Assembly (NCBI RefSeq): GCF_003443735.1
Contig: NZ_CP031969.1
Span: forward strand, 5,766,001-5,830,000
Length of the DNA stretch: 64,000 nucleotides
Source of the DNA: Streptomyces sp. CC0208
GTDB taxonomy: Bacteria; Actinomycetota; Actinomycetes; Streptomycetales; Streptomycetaceae
Direction: 5' to 3'
In this document: piece by piece, positions 15,155 to 25,236 of the stretch
Numbering within the stretch: position 1 is the first letter of the stretch
Layout of the letters: each line of letters opens with the position of its first letter
Notes under the pieces: generated by a model
What the model saw: the letters and a program-made list of their open reading frames with translations, nothing else
What the model was told of the DNA's origin: nothing
Database searches by the model: none
Program-made: the position numbers and the translations under genes

Positions 15155-16567
15155 GTGTTTTCTGCGTTCTCTGCGCTGTCCGTGCGCGGACGGGGTGCGG
15201 CTCGCCTCGCGGCCATCACGCTCGTCTCCGGCCTGCTCGCCGCCGGTGCGACGGTGGCCGCCGCCGGCACGGCGTCGGCGGACGAGGCGGCGCAGAACCA
15301 GAGAGGGGCGACCGCCACCATAGGGGGCCTGAAGACCTACGGCGACGCGGTGATACACGAGACCGACGGCGATCTCCAGGTGTCGGCCGGGCTGTTCGAG
15401 ATGTCCGTCGAGGGCGGCGGAACCCTCCAGACGTACTGCGTCGACCTCTACAACCCCACGCAGAAGGACGCCAAGTACCACGAGACCGACTGGAGCGGCA
15501 CCTCGCTGGGCGCCAACAAGGATGCGGGCAGGATCCGTTGGATCCTGGAGAACTCCTACCCCCAGGTCAACGATCTCGCGGAGCTCGCCGCCAAGGCCGG
15601 TATCGCCGCGGGACTGACCGAGCAGGACGCGGCGGCCGGCACCCAGGTGGCGATCTGGCGCTACTCGGACGACGCGGACGTCGACGCCGCCGACCCGCAG
15701 GCGGAGAAGCTCGCGGACTACTTGGAGAACAGCGCCCGTGACATCGCGGAGCCGGCGGCGTCGCTGACACTCGACCCGCCCGCGGTCTCCGGCCGGCCCG
15801 GCGAGCTGCTCGGCCCGGTGACGGTGCACACCAACGCGGCCGGTGCCACGGTCACCCCGCCGGCGGACGCGGCCATGAGCGGCGTGCGGATCGTCGGCAA
15901 GGACGGCAGGCCGGCGACCTCCGCGAGCAACGGCAGCGAGCTCTACTTCGACGTCCCCGAGGACGCGGCGGGGGGTTCGGCCGACCTGACCGTGCAGGCC
16001 TCGACCACCGTGCCGGTCGGCCGTGCGTTCGCCTCCGAGAGCCGGAGCCAGACCCAGATCCTCGCCGGCTCAAGCGAGTCGACGGTCTCGGCCACGGTGA
16101 GCGCGACCTGGGCGAAGCAGGGTGCCGTACCGGCCCTCTCCGCGGTGCGGAACTGCACCGAGGGCGGCCTGGACATCACGGCGGTGAACCAGGGCGACGA
16201 GGAGTTCGCCTTCGAGCTGATGGGCACGGAGTACGCCATCGCGGCCGGCGAGTCCCGGACCGTGACGGTCCCCCTCCAGGAGGACCAGGCGTACGACTTC
16301 ACGATCACCGGCCCCGACGGACTCGCCAAGCGCTTCACCGGCGTCCTCGACTGCCGCACCCGCAGCAGCGAGACCGGCGCCACGACCCAGACCCTCAGCG
16401 AGCCCAGCCCCGCCACGGTGGCCCTCCCCACCACCGACGTCAACCTCGCCGAGACGGGCGGCTCCGCGACCACCCCGCTGATCGCCGGTACCGCCATCGC
16501 CCTGGTCGTGATCGGGGGCGCCGCACTGGTCCTCACCGGCAGGAAGCAGAACCGGGCGCGGGACTGA
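15155..16567 (+). CDS. Sortase-anchored thioester-domain surface protein
   Basis: A 470-residue exported protein. Signal peptide of about 42 residues ending TASA; thioester (TED/TQXA) domain with the cross-link pair Cys95 in TYCVDL and Gln164 in GTQVAIW; then beta-sandwich repeats; then a Thr-rich linker and sorting signal LAETG (431-435), a hydrophobic helix and the basic tail GRKQNRARD. Such intramolecular Cys-Gln thioesters let Gram-positive adhesins bind host or surface amines covalently. The GTG at 15155 with GAAGGGGAA before it is preferred over an ATG 29 codons upstream. Confidence 0.9.
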   Translation: MFSAFSALSVRGRGAARLAAITLVSGLLAAGATVAAAGTASADEAAQNQRGATATIGGLKTYGDAVIHETDGDLQVSAGLFEMSVEGGGTLQTYCVDLYNPTQKDAKYHETDWSGTSLGANKDAGRIRWILENSYPQVNDLAELAAKAGIAAGLTEQDAAAGTQVAIWRYSDDADVDAADPQAEKLADYLENSARDIAEPAASLTLDPPAVSGRPGELLGPVTVHTNAAGATVTPPADAAMSGVRIVGKDGRPATSASNGSELYFDVPEDAAGGSADLTVQASTTVPVGRAFASESRSQTQILAGSSESTVSATVSATWAKQGAVPALSAVRNCTEGGLDITAVNQGDEEFAFELMGTEYAIAAGESRTVTVPLQEDQAYDFTITGPDGLAKRFTGVLDCRTRSSETGATTQTLSEPSPATVALPTTDVNLAETGGSATTPLIAGTAIALVVIGGAALVLTGRKQNRARD

Positions 16568-16599
16568 CCAGGCGCCTCGGTGACGGGCAGAATGACGTC

Positions 16600-16962
16600 A
16601 TGACCAAGCCATCCGCATCGCCGGAGCGTCACTCCTCATCCGACTCGGTGCTGTCCCTGTGGTCCCAGGACTCGGTGCTGTCGATCGGCTCGGTGGGCTC
16701 GGTGCTGTCCATCGGTTCCGTGGGCTCGGCCCTCTCGGTCGGCTCGATCGGCAGCGCCCTGTCCGTGGGCTCGATCGGCTCGGCCCTGTCGCTGATCTCG
16801 GCGGGCTCGTGGCTGAGCACGGGGTCGCTGCTGTCGGCGCAGTCGACGTGGTCGGTGCTGTCGTGGCGCTCGTCCCAGGGGCTGATGCGGTCCGCGGGGG
16901 TGGCGGGGGCGGTGGCGGTGGGGGCGGCTGTGCTGCTGGCCGTGCGCGGGACGGGCGACTGA
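16600..16962 (+). CDS. Nine-residue-repeat protein with C-terminal membrane helix
   Basis: A 120-residue protein, 32 nt after the thioester gene. Residues 16-94 are almost nine tandem copies of a nonapeptide with the pattern S-x-L-S-x-G-S-x-G (for example SVLSIGSVG), degrading toward the end. A hydrophobic segment follows (AGVAGAVAVGAAVLLAV, about 99-115) and a short tail. The periodic Ser/Gly/aliphatic spacing suggests a flat beta-solenoid or stacked beta-arches. No signal peptide is evident, so the repeats may face the cytoplasm or be exported by tail anchoring. Function unknown. Confidence 0.8.
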   Translation: MTKPSASPERHSSSDSVLSLWSQDSVLSIGSVGSVLSIGSVGSALSVGSIGSALSVGSIGSALSLISAGSWLSTGSLLSAQSTWSVLSWRSSQGLMRSAGVAGAVAVGAAVLLAVRGTGD

Positions 16963-17506
16963 TCCGGCGCGCCGGTCAGGACGTCGGCGTGACCGAGGGC
17001 CTGTCCGGACGCGCTGCGGTCCCGGTTTTTCGGGCGGGGAAGGGGCAGCGGTCACGGGCCGACCGTGGACCCCGGCGATCTCGTCGTGCACGGCCGCGAT
17101 GGTGAGGCGGGTGGCGTGTACGGGGTCCGCATGTCGAGGGTGGGCGTCGAGGGCGTGGGATCGTCACCTGGGCCGGGGGGCCGGTGTGGCGGGATGGGCC
17201 TCGTCATGAACGGACGATGTCCAGCCCTGAGCTGAGGTCGCCGAGCGTGGCGTACAGGGCGTCGGCTCGGCCGCGGACACACGTGTCCTCAGGTGCGGCG
17301 GCGGAGCGCTCTGACACGGAGTCGCCGCCCAGGCGCGTACATCGGCACGCCCGCTCCACGGTGTGTGGGTCGACGGCGGGCGGGATGGGAGTTGGGGTGG
17401 GTGGTGGGTTACGGCTGGATAGCACGGCCCGCAGCAACAACTGATGGGCGCCTCATTGCACGCCAAGCACACTTACAGTCGAGACGGGCCATGCCAGACT
17501 CCCCAC
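16963..17506. other. Intergenic stretch with possible gene debris
   Basis: No intact gene is supported. A minus-strand frame ending at 17204 closes with GDLSSGLDIVRS, which reads like a real protein end, but nothing upstream of it in the frame looks coding. The A+T-richer part near 17400-17500 probably holds the promoter of the cytidine deaminase. Confidence 0.4.
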
Positions 17507-17950
17507 ATGAACCTCGACCAGGCCCTCATAGATGCTGCCGTGGATCTGATGGATAGGCGTTGGCGCTTGGATGAGCCGGGTGGTGCAGCGGCTATTCGGC
17601 TAGCCGACGGTGGAATCCTTACCAGCGTTGGCCTCGACAACCTGCACGGCTCGGTCGCGCTGTGTCAGGAGACCGGGGCATTCATCCAGGCCTATACGCA
17701 GGACCGCGCCGTTGTCGCCTCCGCCTGCGTCTGCCGGGACTTGGAGCACCACAGGATTCTGATCCTTCCTCCCTGCGGTGTCTGCCAGGAGCGGCTCGCA
17801 CTTTGGGGGCCGTCCGTGGAAGTCGCCGTCCCACAAGAAGATGACCCGACTGGGTGGGAAGCGCGGACCCTCGCAGAGGTGAACCCCTACTACTGGGGGC
17901 GACAATTCGCTGACGGACAGTGGCCTTCCGGAATACAGCATGCAGAGTGA
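17507..17950 (+). CDS. Cytidine/blasticidin-type deaminase
   Basis: A 147-residue zinc deaminase. The catalytic Glu and first zinc ligand are in VALCQETGAF (CxE form) and the other two ligands in PPCGVCQERL. This spacing fits the short homotetrameric cytidine deaminase/blasticidin-S deaminase group, hydrolysing the amine of a cytosine ring. The ATG at 17507 begins MNLDQALID; an earlier in-frame ATG at 17444 lacks support. It sits between chromosomal blocks, converges on a damaged HAD gene and has lower G+C, so it is probably acquired. Substrate not determinable. Confidence 0.85.
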   Translation: MNLDQALIDAAVDLMDRRWRLDEPGGAAAIRLADGGILTSVGLDNLHGSVALCQETGAFIQAYTQDRAVVASACVCRDLEHHRILILPPCGVCQERLALWGPSVEVAVPQEDDPTGWEARTLAEVNPYYWGRQFADGQWPSGIQHAE

Positions 17951-18354
17951 AGTCGGCGTCTTTGAGGCCTTTGGCCGGGTCGACTTGATGGAGCAGCGAC
18001 GACCCAGGGTGGCTGGCGGCGACCCACTGGCGATCCATGGCGCTGATCTCGTCGTCGACCCAGATGAACGGCTGGCCGTTGGCCCGCAGAACCAGGGGAC
18101 GGGTTTCCCAGTGCAGGCCGCGCGGGCCTTCCTCAGTGCAGACGTCCGGCCACTCCAGCCCGGGCGGCTTCGACAGTCCGATGCGTGGGGCGACGGTCTC
18201 GTTCGCTTCCTCCATCCAGGTCGTGGCCCATATGAGGCGGCAGTCCAGGGCCATGAGACGCGCGCCGATTCCAGGGTCGAGCCGTTTCAGCAATGGGTTC
18301 CCCTGATCGACCGGCGTCGAGGAAAAGGAGGGGGCGCTCCGCTGCGCTTGTCAC
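17951..18354 (-). pseudogene. HAD-like hydrolase, frameshifted and 3'-truncated
   Basis: From GTG 18354 the frame reads VTSAAERPLLFLD, the start of HAD motif I. About 15 nt further the homology jumps to another frame (GNPLLKRLDPGIGARLMAL, then LIWATTWMEEAN, PFIWVDDEI and DPAKGLKDADF), the familiar Streptomyces 'HAD domain' protein. The second catalytic Asp is lost at the frame break. Homology stops at about 17951, exactly where the convergent deaminase ends, and the frame runs on antisense through that gene. So the gene has both a frameshift and a lost end. Confidence 0.75.
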
Positions 18355-18596
18355 GGCGGCACGAGAGCCCGGCGCGGTAGGGGAGCGGCACCCTCGGGCT
18401 GGGCCGTCTCTGGGCCGTCCGACGCTCCCCGAGGCCACGCAACGATGACCAACAGTGACAGTTGAGCCACGGCTGTCAGCCACGAACCCCCAGGTCACAG
18501 GGCCCCAGCCAAACGGGTTACCACCCAAGGCTGGACCTCAGGCAAGATGGGGTGTATCTGCCCACTGCCAGATTTCAAGCTGCCGGACGGTTTCTC

Positions 18597-20261
<1,665 letters not shown>

Positions 20262-20267
20262 TCGATC

Positions 20268-20681
20268 TTGCGCTACGTCTACCGCTGTCCCCTGCGCTGG
20301 TCGGACATGGACGCCTACGGCCATGTCAACAACGCGGTCTTCATCCGCTACCTGGAAGAAGCCCGTATCGACTTCCTGTTCCGCCCGGAAAAGGACTTCA
20401 AGCAGGGGTCGGTGGTGGCGCGCCACGAGATCGACTACAAGCGGCAGCTCGTCCACCGGCACCACCCGGTGGACATCGAGCTGTGGATCACGGAGATCAG
20501 GGCCGCGTCCTTCACCATCACCTACGAGGTGAAGGACGACGACCTGGTCTATGTACGGGCCTCCACGGTGGTCGTTCCGTTCGACTTCGAGGCGCAGCGG
20601 CCGCGCCGGATCACCTCTGAGGAACGGGAGTTCTTGGAGGGGTACCGGGACGACGACGAGGAGGAGGCCGTCGCCGCATGA
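20268..20681 (+). CDS. Acyl-CoA thioesterase, 4HBT hot-dog family
   Basis: A 137-residue hot-dog thioesterase of the YbgC/4-hydroxybenzoyl-CoA type. The active-site helix region reads WSDMDAYGHVNNAVFIRYLEE, with the Asp and His expected for thioester hydrolysis. It starts with TTG six nt after ettA and its stop overlaps the next gene (ATGA), so the three genes form one operon. The acyl-CoA preferred is not known. Confidence 0.9.
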   Translation: MRYVYRCPLRWSDMDAYGHVNNAVFIRYLEEARIDFLFRPEKDFKQGSVVARHEIDYKRQLVHRHHPVDIELWITEIRAASFTITYEVKDDDLVYVRASTVVVPFDFEAQRPRRITSEEREFLEGYRDDDEEEAVAA

Positions 20682-21346
20682 CGGTGCTCCACCTGGCCGA
20701 CGAGGGGGAGGCCGCGGATCTCGCCGCCTTCCTCTCCCGGCTGCTCCACTACGACCGCTCGGCCGCGGTACGGCTCCAGGGGACCGGCACCGCGCTCGCC
20801 GTCTTCGGGCGCCCGCCGTCCTTCGAGGTGCTGGCGATCCGGGCGGTACGGCTCGCCAAGCCGTACGAGAACGGGCTCGACGTCACGCTCGACGTGACCG
20901 TGTCCGCAGGGGAGTTGCTGGAGTCCCTGGACGAGGGCGCGGGTACGGCCGTCGTACCGGCGGCGGTGACCGGGCCGCCGTGGGCCGGAGTGCTGCCGCC
21001 GCGCGGCGGATGGCAGGCGGTGCCCGGACTGCCGCGGCCGGAGGAGCTGCGGGCGCTCGTCCACTCCGGGGTCGCCGAATTCCGGTCCCGTACCGAGGAG
21101 TTGGACTCCGAGGCACGTACCCGGGCCGAACTCGACCGGATCGGGCGGGAGATCTGGTCCCGGACCGTGGGGAACACCCGGCTGCCCGTGCGGGCCGTGC
21201 ACGCGGCCCAGTCGCTCGGATTCCTGCGGCCCGGTGGCGACGTGGCGCTCTTCGCGTCGGGCGCCTGGCTGCGGTTGCGTACCCCGTACGGCTCGATCGC
21301 CGTACGCCAAGGGGGACTTGGGACCCTCGGCGTCAGCGTGCGCTGA
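20678..21346 (+). CDS. Conserved actinobacterial hypothetical protein
   Basis: A 222-residue soluble protein, coupled to the thioesterase by ATGA. It contains long hydrophobic-polar strands (LDVTLDVTVSAGELLESL) and a C-terminal IWSRTVGNTRLPVRAVHAAQ segment. The family occurs next to ettA and the thioesterase in other Streptomyces as far as I recall, but I know no function. No signal peptide, no metal motif and no P-loop. Confidence 0.8.
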   Translation: MTVLHLADEGEAADLAAFLSRLLHYDRSAAVRLQGTGTALAVFGRPPSFEVLAIRAVRLAKPYENGLDVTLDVTVSAGELLESLDEGAGTAVVPAAVTGPPWAGVLPPRGGWQAVPGLPRPEELRALVHSGVAEFRSRTEELDSEARTRAELDRIGREIWSRTVGNTRLPVRAVHAAQSLGFLRPGGDVALFASGAWLRLRTPYGSIAVRQGGLGTLGVSVR

Positions 21347-21353
21347 TCGGCTG

Positions 21354-22310
21354 TCAGTCCCGGTCGCTGTCGTCCGGCCATACGCCGATGTGGTCGGGCT
21401 CCAGTTCCAGCGCGACCCTGTCGCGCATGCCCAGCGCCTCGGTGTACTCCTTCGGGAGCTGGAGGCGGCCTGCGCGGTCGAGCATCGCGTACTCCCTCGC
21501 CACCAGCGTCTCGTGGCCGGTCGTCGCGTCCACCTGGCTGCGGCGCAGGACCTCCGTGGAGGTACGGCCGTCCCGGATGGCCACCGTGCGCCGGACCTCT
21601 CCCGCCACCGCCTGGTCGTGGGTGACGATGACGATCGTCGTGCCGAGCTGTTCGTTGGCGGTGCGGAACGCGGCGAAAATCTGTTCCGCGGTGTGGGAGT
21701 CGAGTTCGCCCGTAGGTTCGTCGGCCAGCAGGACTGACGGGCTGTTGGCCAACGCCACCGCTATCGCCACGCGTTGCTGCTGGCCGCCCGACATCTGGTG
21801 GGGGCGGCGGTTGCGGCAGTCGGCCACCTCCAGCAACTCCAGGAGTTCCAGGGCGCGTTCGGTGTGGGCGCGGCGGGGCGTCCGGGAGCCGGAGAGCTGG
21901 ATGGGGAGGGTGATGTTCTGGGCCGCGGTGAGGTAGGGCAGCAGGTTGCGGGAGGTCTGCTGCCAGACGAAGCCGACCGTCCGGCGCCGGTAGGCCAGAC
22001 GGTCCTTCGCGGTCATGGTGAGGAGGTCGTGGCCCGCGACCCTGGCCGCACCGGCGGTGGGGGTGTCCAGGCCGGCGAGGATGTTCATGAGGGTGGACTT
22101 GCCGCTGCCGGACGCGCCCACCAGGGCCAGGAGTTCGCCCTCCCGGACGAGCAGGTCGAGGCCCTGGAGGGCCTGGACCTCCACGCCGTCCGTGGTGAAG
22201 ACGCGGACGAGCCGGTCGCAGGTGATCAGGGCGTCGTGGCCGTAGGTGGGGCGGGAGCGGGCCTCGGTCGCCTTGCGGGCGAGGTCGGTGAGGGTGGGGT
22301 TCGTGGTCAC
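21354..22310 (-). CDS. ABC transporter ATPase with AbrB-like C-terminal domain
   Basis: A 318-residue MacB/LolD-type ATPase: Walker A VGASGSGKST, Q-loop FVWQQTSRN, signature MSGGQQQRVAIA, Walker B VLLADEPTGELD, H-loop IVTHD. After residue about 265 it carries an extra tail, YAMLDRAGRLQLPKEYTEAL and following, which matches the AbrB/MazE swapped-hairpin DNA-binding fold. It is the last gene of a three- or four-gene leftward operon with two FtsX-like permeases. Start GTG overlaps the preceding small gene's TGA. The tail may sense or regulate rather than transport. Confidence 0.9.
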   Translation of the reverse strand: MTTNPTLTDLARKATEARSRPTYGHDALITCDRLVRVFTTDGVEVQALQGLDLLVREGELLALVGASGSGKSTLMNILAGLDTPTAGAARVAGHDLLTMTAKDRLAYRRRTVGFVWQQTSRNLLPYLTAAQNITLPIQLSGSRTPRRAHTERALELLELLEVADCRNRRPHQMSGGQQQRVAIAVALANSPSVLLADEPTGELDSHTAEQIFAAFRTANEQLGTTIVIVTHDQAVAGEVRRTVAIRDGRTSTEVLRRSQVDATTGHETLVAREYAMLDRAGRLQLPKEYTEALGMRDRVALELEPDHIGVWPDDSDRD

Positions 22311-22450
22311 TGGCCGTCTCCTGTGAGGGCGCCTGTCGATGTGCCGCGCTGTGTCGTCGGGCGGCTGCCGGCCTCCTCGGCCGGGGAGTCGCCGTAGCGG
22401 CCTGAGCGACCGCGGTTGAGGTTGAGGCTGAGGCTGACGAAGTCGCTCAT
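22307..22450 (-). CDS. 47-residue peptide coupled between permease and ATPase
   Basis: The permease stop (ATGA) overlaps an ATG at 22450 that opens MSDFVSLSLNLNRGRSGRYG, and the frame ends in a TGA overlapping the ATPase start (GTGA). Exact 4-nt overlaps on both sides argue for translation, at least as a coupling device. The peptide is hydrophilic and rich in Gly, Ser and Arg, with no known motif. It may simply carry ribosomes from permease to ATPase. Confidence 0.5.
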   Translation of the reverse strand: MSDFVSLSLNLNRGRSGRYGDSPAEEAGSRPTTQRGTSTGALTGDGQ

Positions 22451-25236
22451 CTCGCGTCCCCCGCTCTCAACTCCCGCACCGAGCCCCGTCTGCCCGACCA
22501 CCACGCCTGGCCGATCCCCATCGCCACCGCCAGCAGCAGCACGGCCGTCGCCGGTATCGCCAGGGAGAGGGCGTCCGTGCGCAACTCCGCTCCCGCCGCG
22601 TCGTGTTCGGTCGTGGGGAGGGCGATGGCCGTCAGGTCGATGCCCGGGGACAGCAGGCGGATGGTGGCCCAGCCCGTGAGGGTGCCGCCCAGGGCCGCCA
22701 GGATCGCCTGGGGCAGGGACTCCAGGACCAGCAGGCGGCGGCCCGACGCCCGGGTCAGGCCCATCGTGCGCAGGCGGGCCAGCAGGGCCGTGCGTTCGGG
22801 GGCCGTGCGCAGAAGGGCCAGGAGGAGGGCCAGGACCGCGTATCCGGTGCCGGCCGCCACCGCCGTGGCGTAGACGCCTTCCGCGCCGGTCTGGAGGGGG
22901 GAGTCGACGTAACGCTCCCGCTCCTCGGACCTCAGGTGCACGGACGCCGCCTTGGGGGCCGCCTTGCGCAGAGCGGCCCCGTCCAGGCCCTTCCCCGTCA
23001 GCAGCAGAGTCGTCGGCCGTGCCAGCGCCGGGCTCAGCGCCTCGCGGTTCACGATCAGGAAGTCCGAGCCCCGCACCGCCGGCGTGCGGTCCAGGACGGT
23101 GGTGATGCGGACGGTGAGCGAGCTGCCGTCCGGGAGGAGGACCGGGAAGGGACGGGTGCCGTACGTCCGGGCGGTGGCCGTGGAGGCCAGGGCCGGGGTC
23201 GTACCGCCGACGGCCCGGGCCGGCAACCGGGCCGCCGCGAAGGCACCGATGTCCGTCCGGGACGACAGTGCCGCGTAGTCCGCGGGGTGCACCCCGACCA
23301 GAGGCACCGACTGTGCTCCGTTCTCCGGCTCCGCGTCGTCGGTGACGCTCACCGCGGACAGGTCGCTCACCCCCGGTGACCTGCGCAGCCGGTCCGGCAG
23401 CCCCGACGGGAGCGGCGTCGCCGTCTCCACGCGCGCGTCGGCGCCGGTCGCGAGGAGGGACGCGTGGTCGCGGGCCTCCTGCACGCCCGCCAGGACCGAG
23501 CCGCCGAAGGCCGCCGTGGTCAGGGCGGTCAACAGGGCGAGGAGCGGCAGGACGGCGGAGGCCGAGGTGCGGCCGGCCCGGGCCAGGGACAGATGGGCGA
23601 GGGCACCGCGCAGGCGGGCGGCCGGGCGGGCCAGGCCCCGCAGCGGCAGCGGGTACAGGCGGACCAGGACCAGGGCGGCGATCACGCCCACCAGCACGGG
23701 TGCCAGGGAGACGAGGTCGTCGGAAGCGCCCGACGTGCCGCGCCGGCGCAGCGACTCCACCGCCGCGGCCGCCAGCACCAGCAGGGTCAGCTCGGCGACC
23801 GTACGGCGCCGGGACGGTCGTACGGCGGAGATGTCCTCGCGGCCGGTGTGGACGCGGACCACGCGGTGGGCGGCCGCCGCGCGCAGGGGGAGGGCCGCGC
23901 AGGTGACGGCGGTGACCGCCACGGCGGCCACGATCGCGTACCGGAAGCGGCCCTCGGGGACCGCGACCAGCGCGGCGGCCAGGCCCAGGGCGCCCGCCGG
24001 GACGGCGACGACCGCCGTCTCGGCGAACAGGCGGGCCGTCAGACCCCGCAGGGAAGCGCCCCGGGCCCTCAGCAGGGCGAGTTCGCTGCGGCGGCGGTCG
24101 GCGGTGAGGCCGCCCGCCATCAGGAGCACGACGGCGGCGACCGTGCCGGTGCCGACCGCGGCGACCGCGACGAGCGGGGCGACCGACTCGCGGGACCGGT
24201 CGTAGGCGATGAGCACCTCGTCGAGGTCGGTGAGGACCTCGGTCTGGCCGGTGATCTGCGTCAGCTCGGTCACCGGACCGTCGATCTTCAGGCGCACCTT
24301 CCGCAGGGCCGGACCGGCCTCCAGGGAGGCGAGGGCGGACCGCAGGGCCGGGGCGTCACGGGCCCGGAGAACCTCCTCGGAGGGCGCCAACTGCCAGTAG
24401 CGCTCCGGGCGTCCCGGGGTGGCCAGCAGGACCGAGGCCCCCTCGGGGGCGATGAGCAGGGCGCCGAGCCAGTGCATGTCCACGGACGGCAAGGGCTCGC
24501 GGACCAGGGCCGGGGTGCGCAGGATGGACACGGTGGACCAGTAGGCGCCCTTCGGGTCGTGCGGGGTGACGAGGCCCGTGATCCGGACGGGGAGCGTGCG
24601 GCCGGTGGCGGGCACGTGGATCACCGAACCGACCTTGATGTGGAGTGACTTGGCGGTCTCCACGGTGACCGCGGCCTCCAGCTCCGGTGCCGCGGCGGTC
24701 ACGTCCGCGTCCGCGCGCGGCAGCCGTCCCCGGGCGATCGAGGCGTGGGCGCCGAGGCCCGCCTGGGCGACCAGGGTCACCTCCGCGGGCTTGCCGGTGG
24801 GCCTCGGCAGCCACGGGTCCGGTACCGGGATGTCCTGGGTGGTGCGCACGCCGTACGTCGACTGGTCCGGGTCGAGGGCGAGCGCGCGCGGGACCTCGGC
24901 ACGGACCTGGGCGTACTGCCGGGCCAGCAGGCGGGGGCGGAGGACGTCCTCCCGCTCGTGCGGGGTGAGCATCATGGACGGCGGCGGGGCGTACACCTCG
25001 ACGCTTGTCCGGTCGGGGCGGGCCTGCTCGGCGGCCCGGCGCAGCCCGGAGTCCTCGTAGCGGTCGACCGCGCGGGGGAACGCGGCCGCCAGGCACGCCG
25101 TCAGCGCGACCAGCAGCGCGAGCCAGAACGCGGTGCCGGGCGCGGTCCGCAGCCGGGTGCGCACCCAGGGCACGGTCGGGCCGGAGGCCTCCGGCCCGCT
25201 CTTCCTGAAGAACCTCACCTCACTCACCCCCCTCAC
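22447..25236 (-). CDS. FtsX-like ABC transporter permease
   Basis: A protein of about 929 residues with the MacB/FtsX layout: an N-terminal helix (about residues 33-52), a large extracytoplasmic domain, a cluster of helices in the middle (about 345-560), a second external domain, and further helices near the C-terminus ending TAVLLLAVAMGIGQAWW. Three in-frame GTG codons (25236, 25227, 25218) compete as start; all overlap or abut the upstream permease stop, so translation is coupled. Substrate unknown; such systems export lipids, peptides or act in cell-wall signalling. Confidence 0.85.
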   Translation of the reverse strand: MRGVSEVRFFRKSGPEASGPTVPWVRTRLRTAPGTAFWLALLVALTACLAAAFPRAVDRYEDSGLRRAAEQARPDRTSVEVYAPPPSMMLTPHEREDVLRPRLLARQYAQVRAEVPRALALDPDQSTYGVRTTQDIPVPDPWLPRPTGKPAEVTLVAQAGLGAHASIARGRLPRADADVTAAAPELEAAVTVETAKSLHIKVGSVIHVPATGRTLPVRITGLVTPHDPKGAYWSTVSILRTPALVREPLPSVDMHWLGALLIAPEGASVLLATPGRPERYWQLAPSEEVLRARDAPALRSALASLEAGPALRKVRLKIDGPVTELTQITGQTEVLTDLDEVLIAYDRSRESVAPLVAVAAVGTGTVAAVVLLMAGGLTADRRRSELALLRARGASLRGLTARLFAETAVVAVPAGALGLAAALVAVPEGRFRYAIVAAVAVTAVTCAALPLRAAAAHRVVRVHTGREDISAVRPSRRRTVAELTLLVLAAAAVESLRRRGTSGASDDLVSLAPVLVGVIAALVLVRLYPLPLRGLARPAARLRGALAHLSLARAGRTSASAVLPLLALLTALTTAAFGGSVLAGVQEARDHASLLATGADARVETATPLPSGLPDRLRRSPGVSDLSAVSVTDDAEPENGAQSVPLVGVHPADYAALSSRTDIGAFAAARLPARAVGGTTPALASTATARTYGTRPFPVLLPDGSSLTVRITTVLDRTPAVRGSDFLIVNREALSPALARPTTLLLTGKGLDGAALRKAAPKAASVHLRSEERERYVDSPLQTGAEGVYATAVAAGTGYAVLALLLALLRTAPERTALLARLRTMGLTRASGRRLLVLESLPQAILAALGGTLTGWATIRLLSPGIDLTAIALPTTEHDAAGAELRTDALSLAIPATAVLLLAVAMGIGQAWWSGRRGSVRELRAGDAR

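Noticed and set aside
17204..17440. Minus-strand 78-codon frame
   Set aside because: Only its last dozen residues look protein-like; the rest is Pro/Arg-rich with no start signal. Mentioned only as possible debris.
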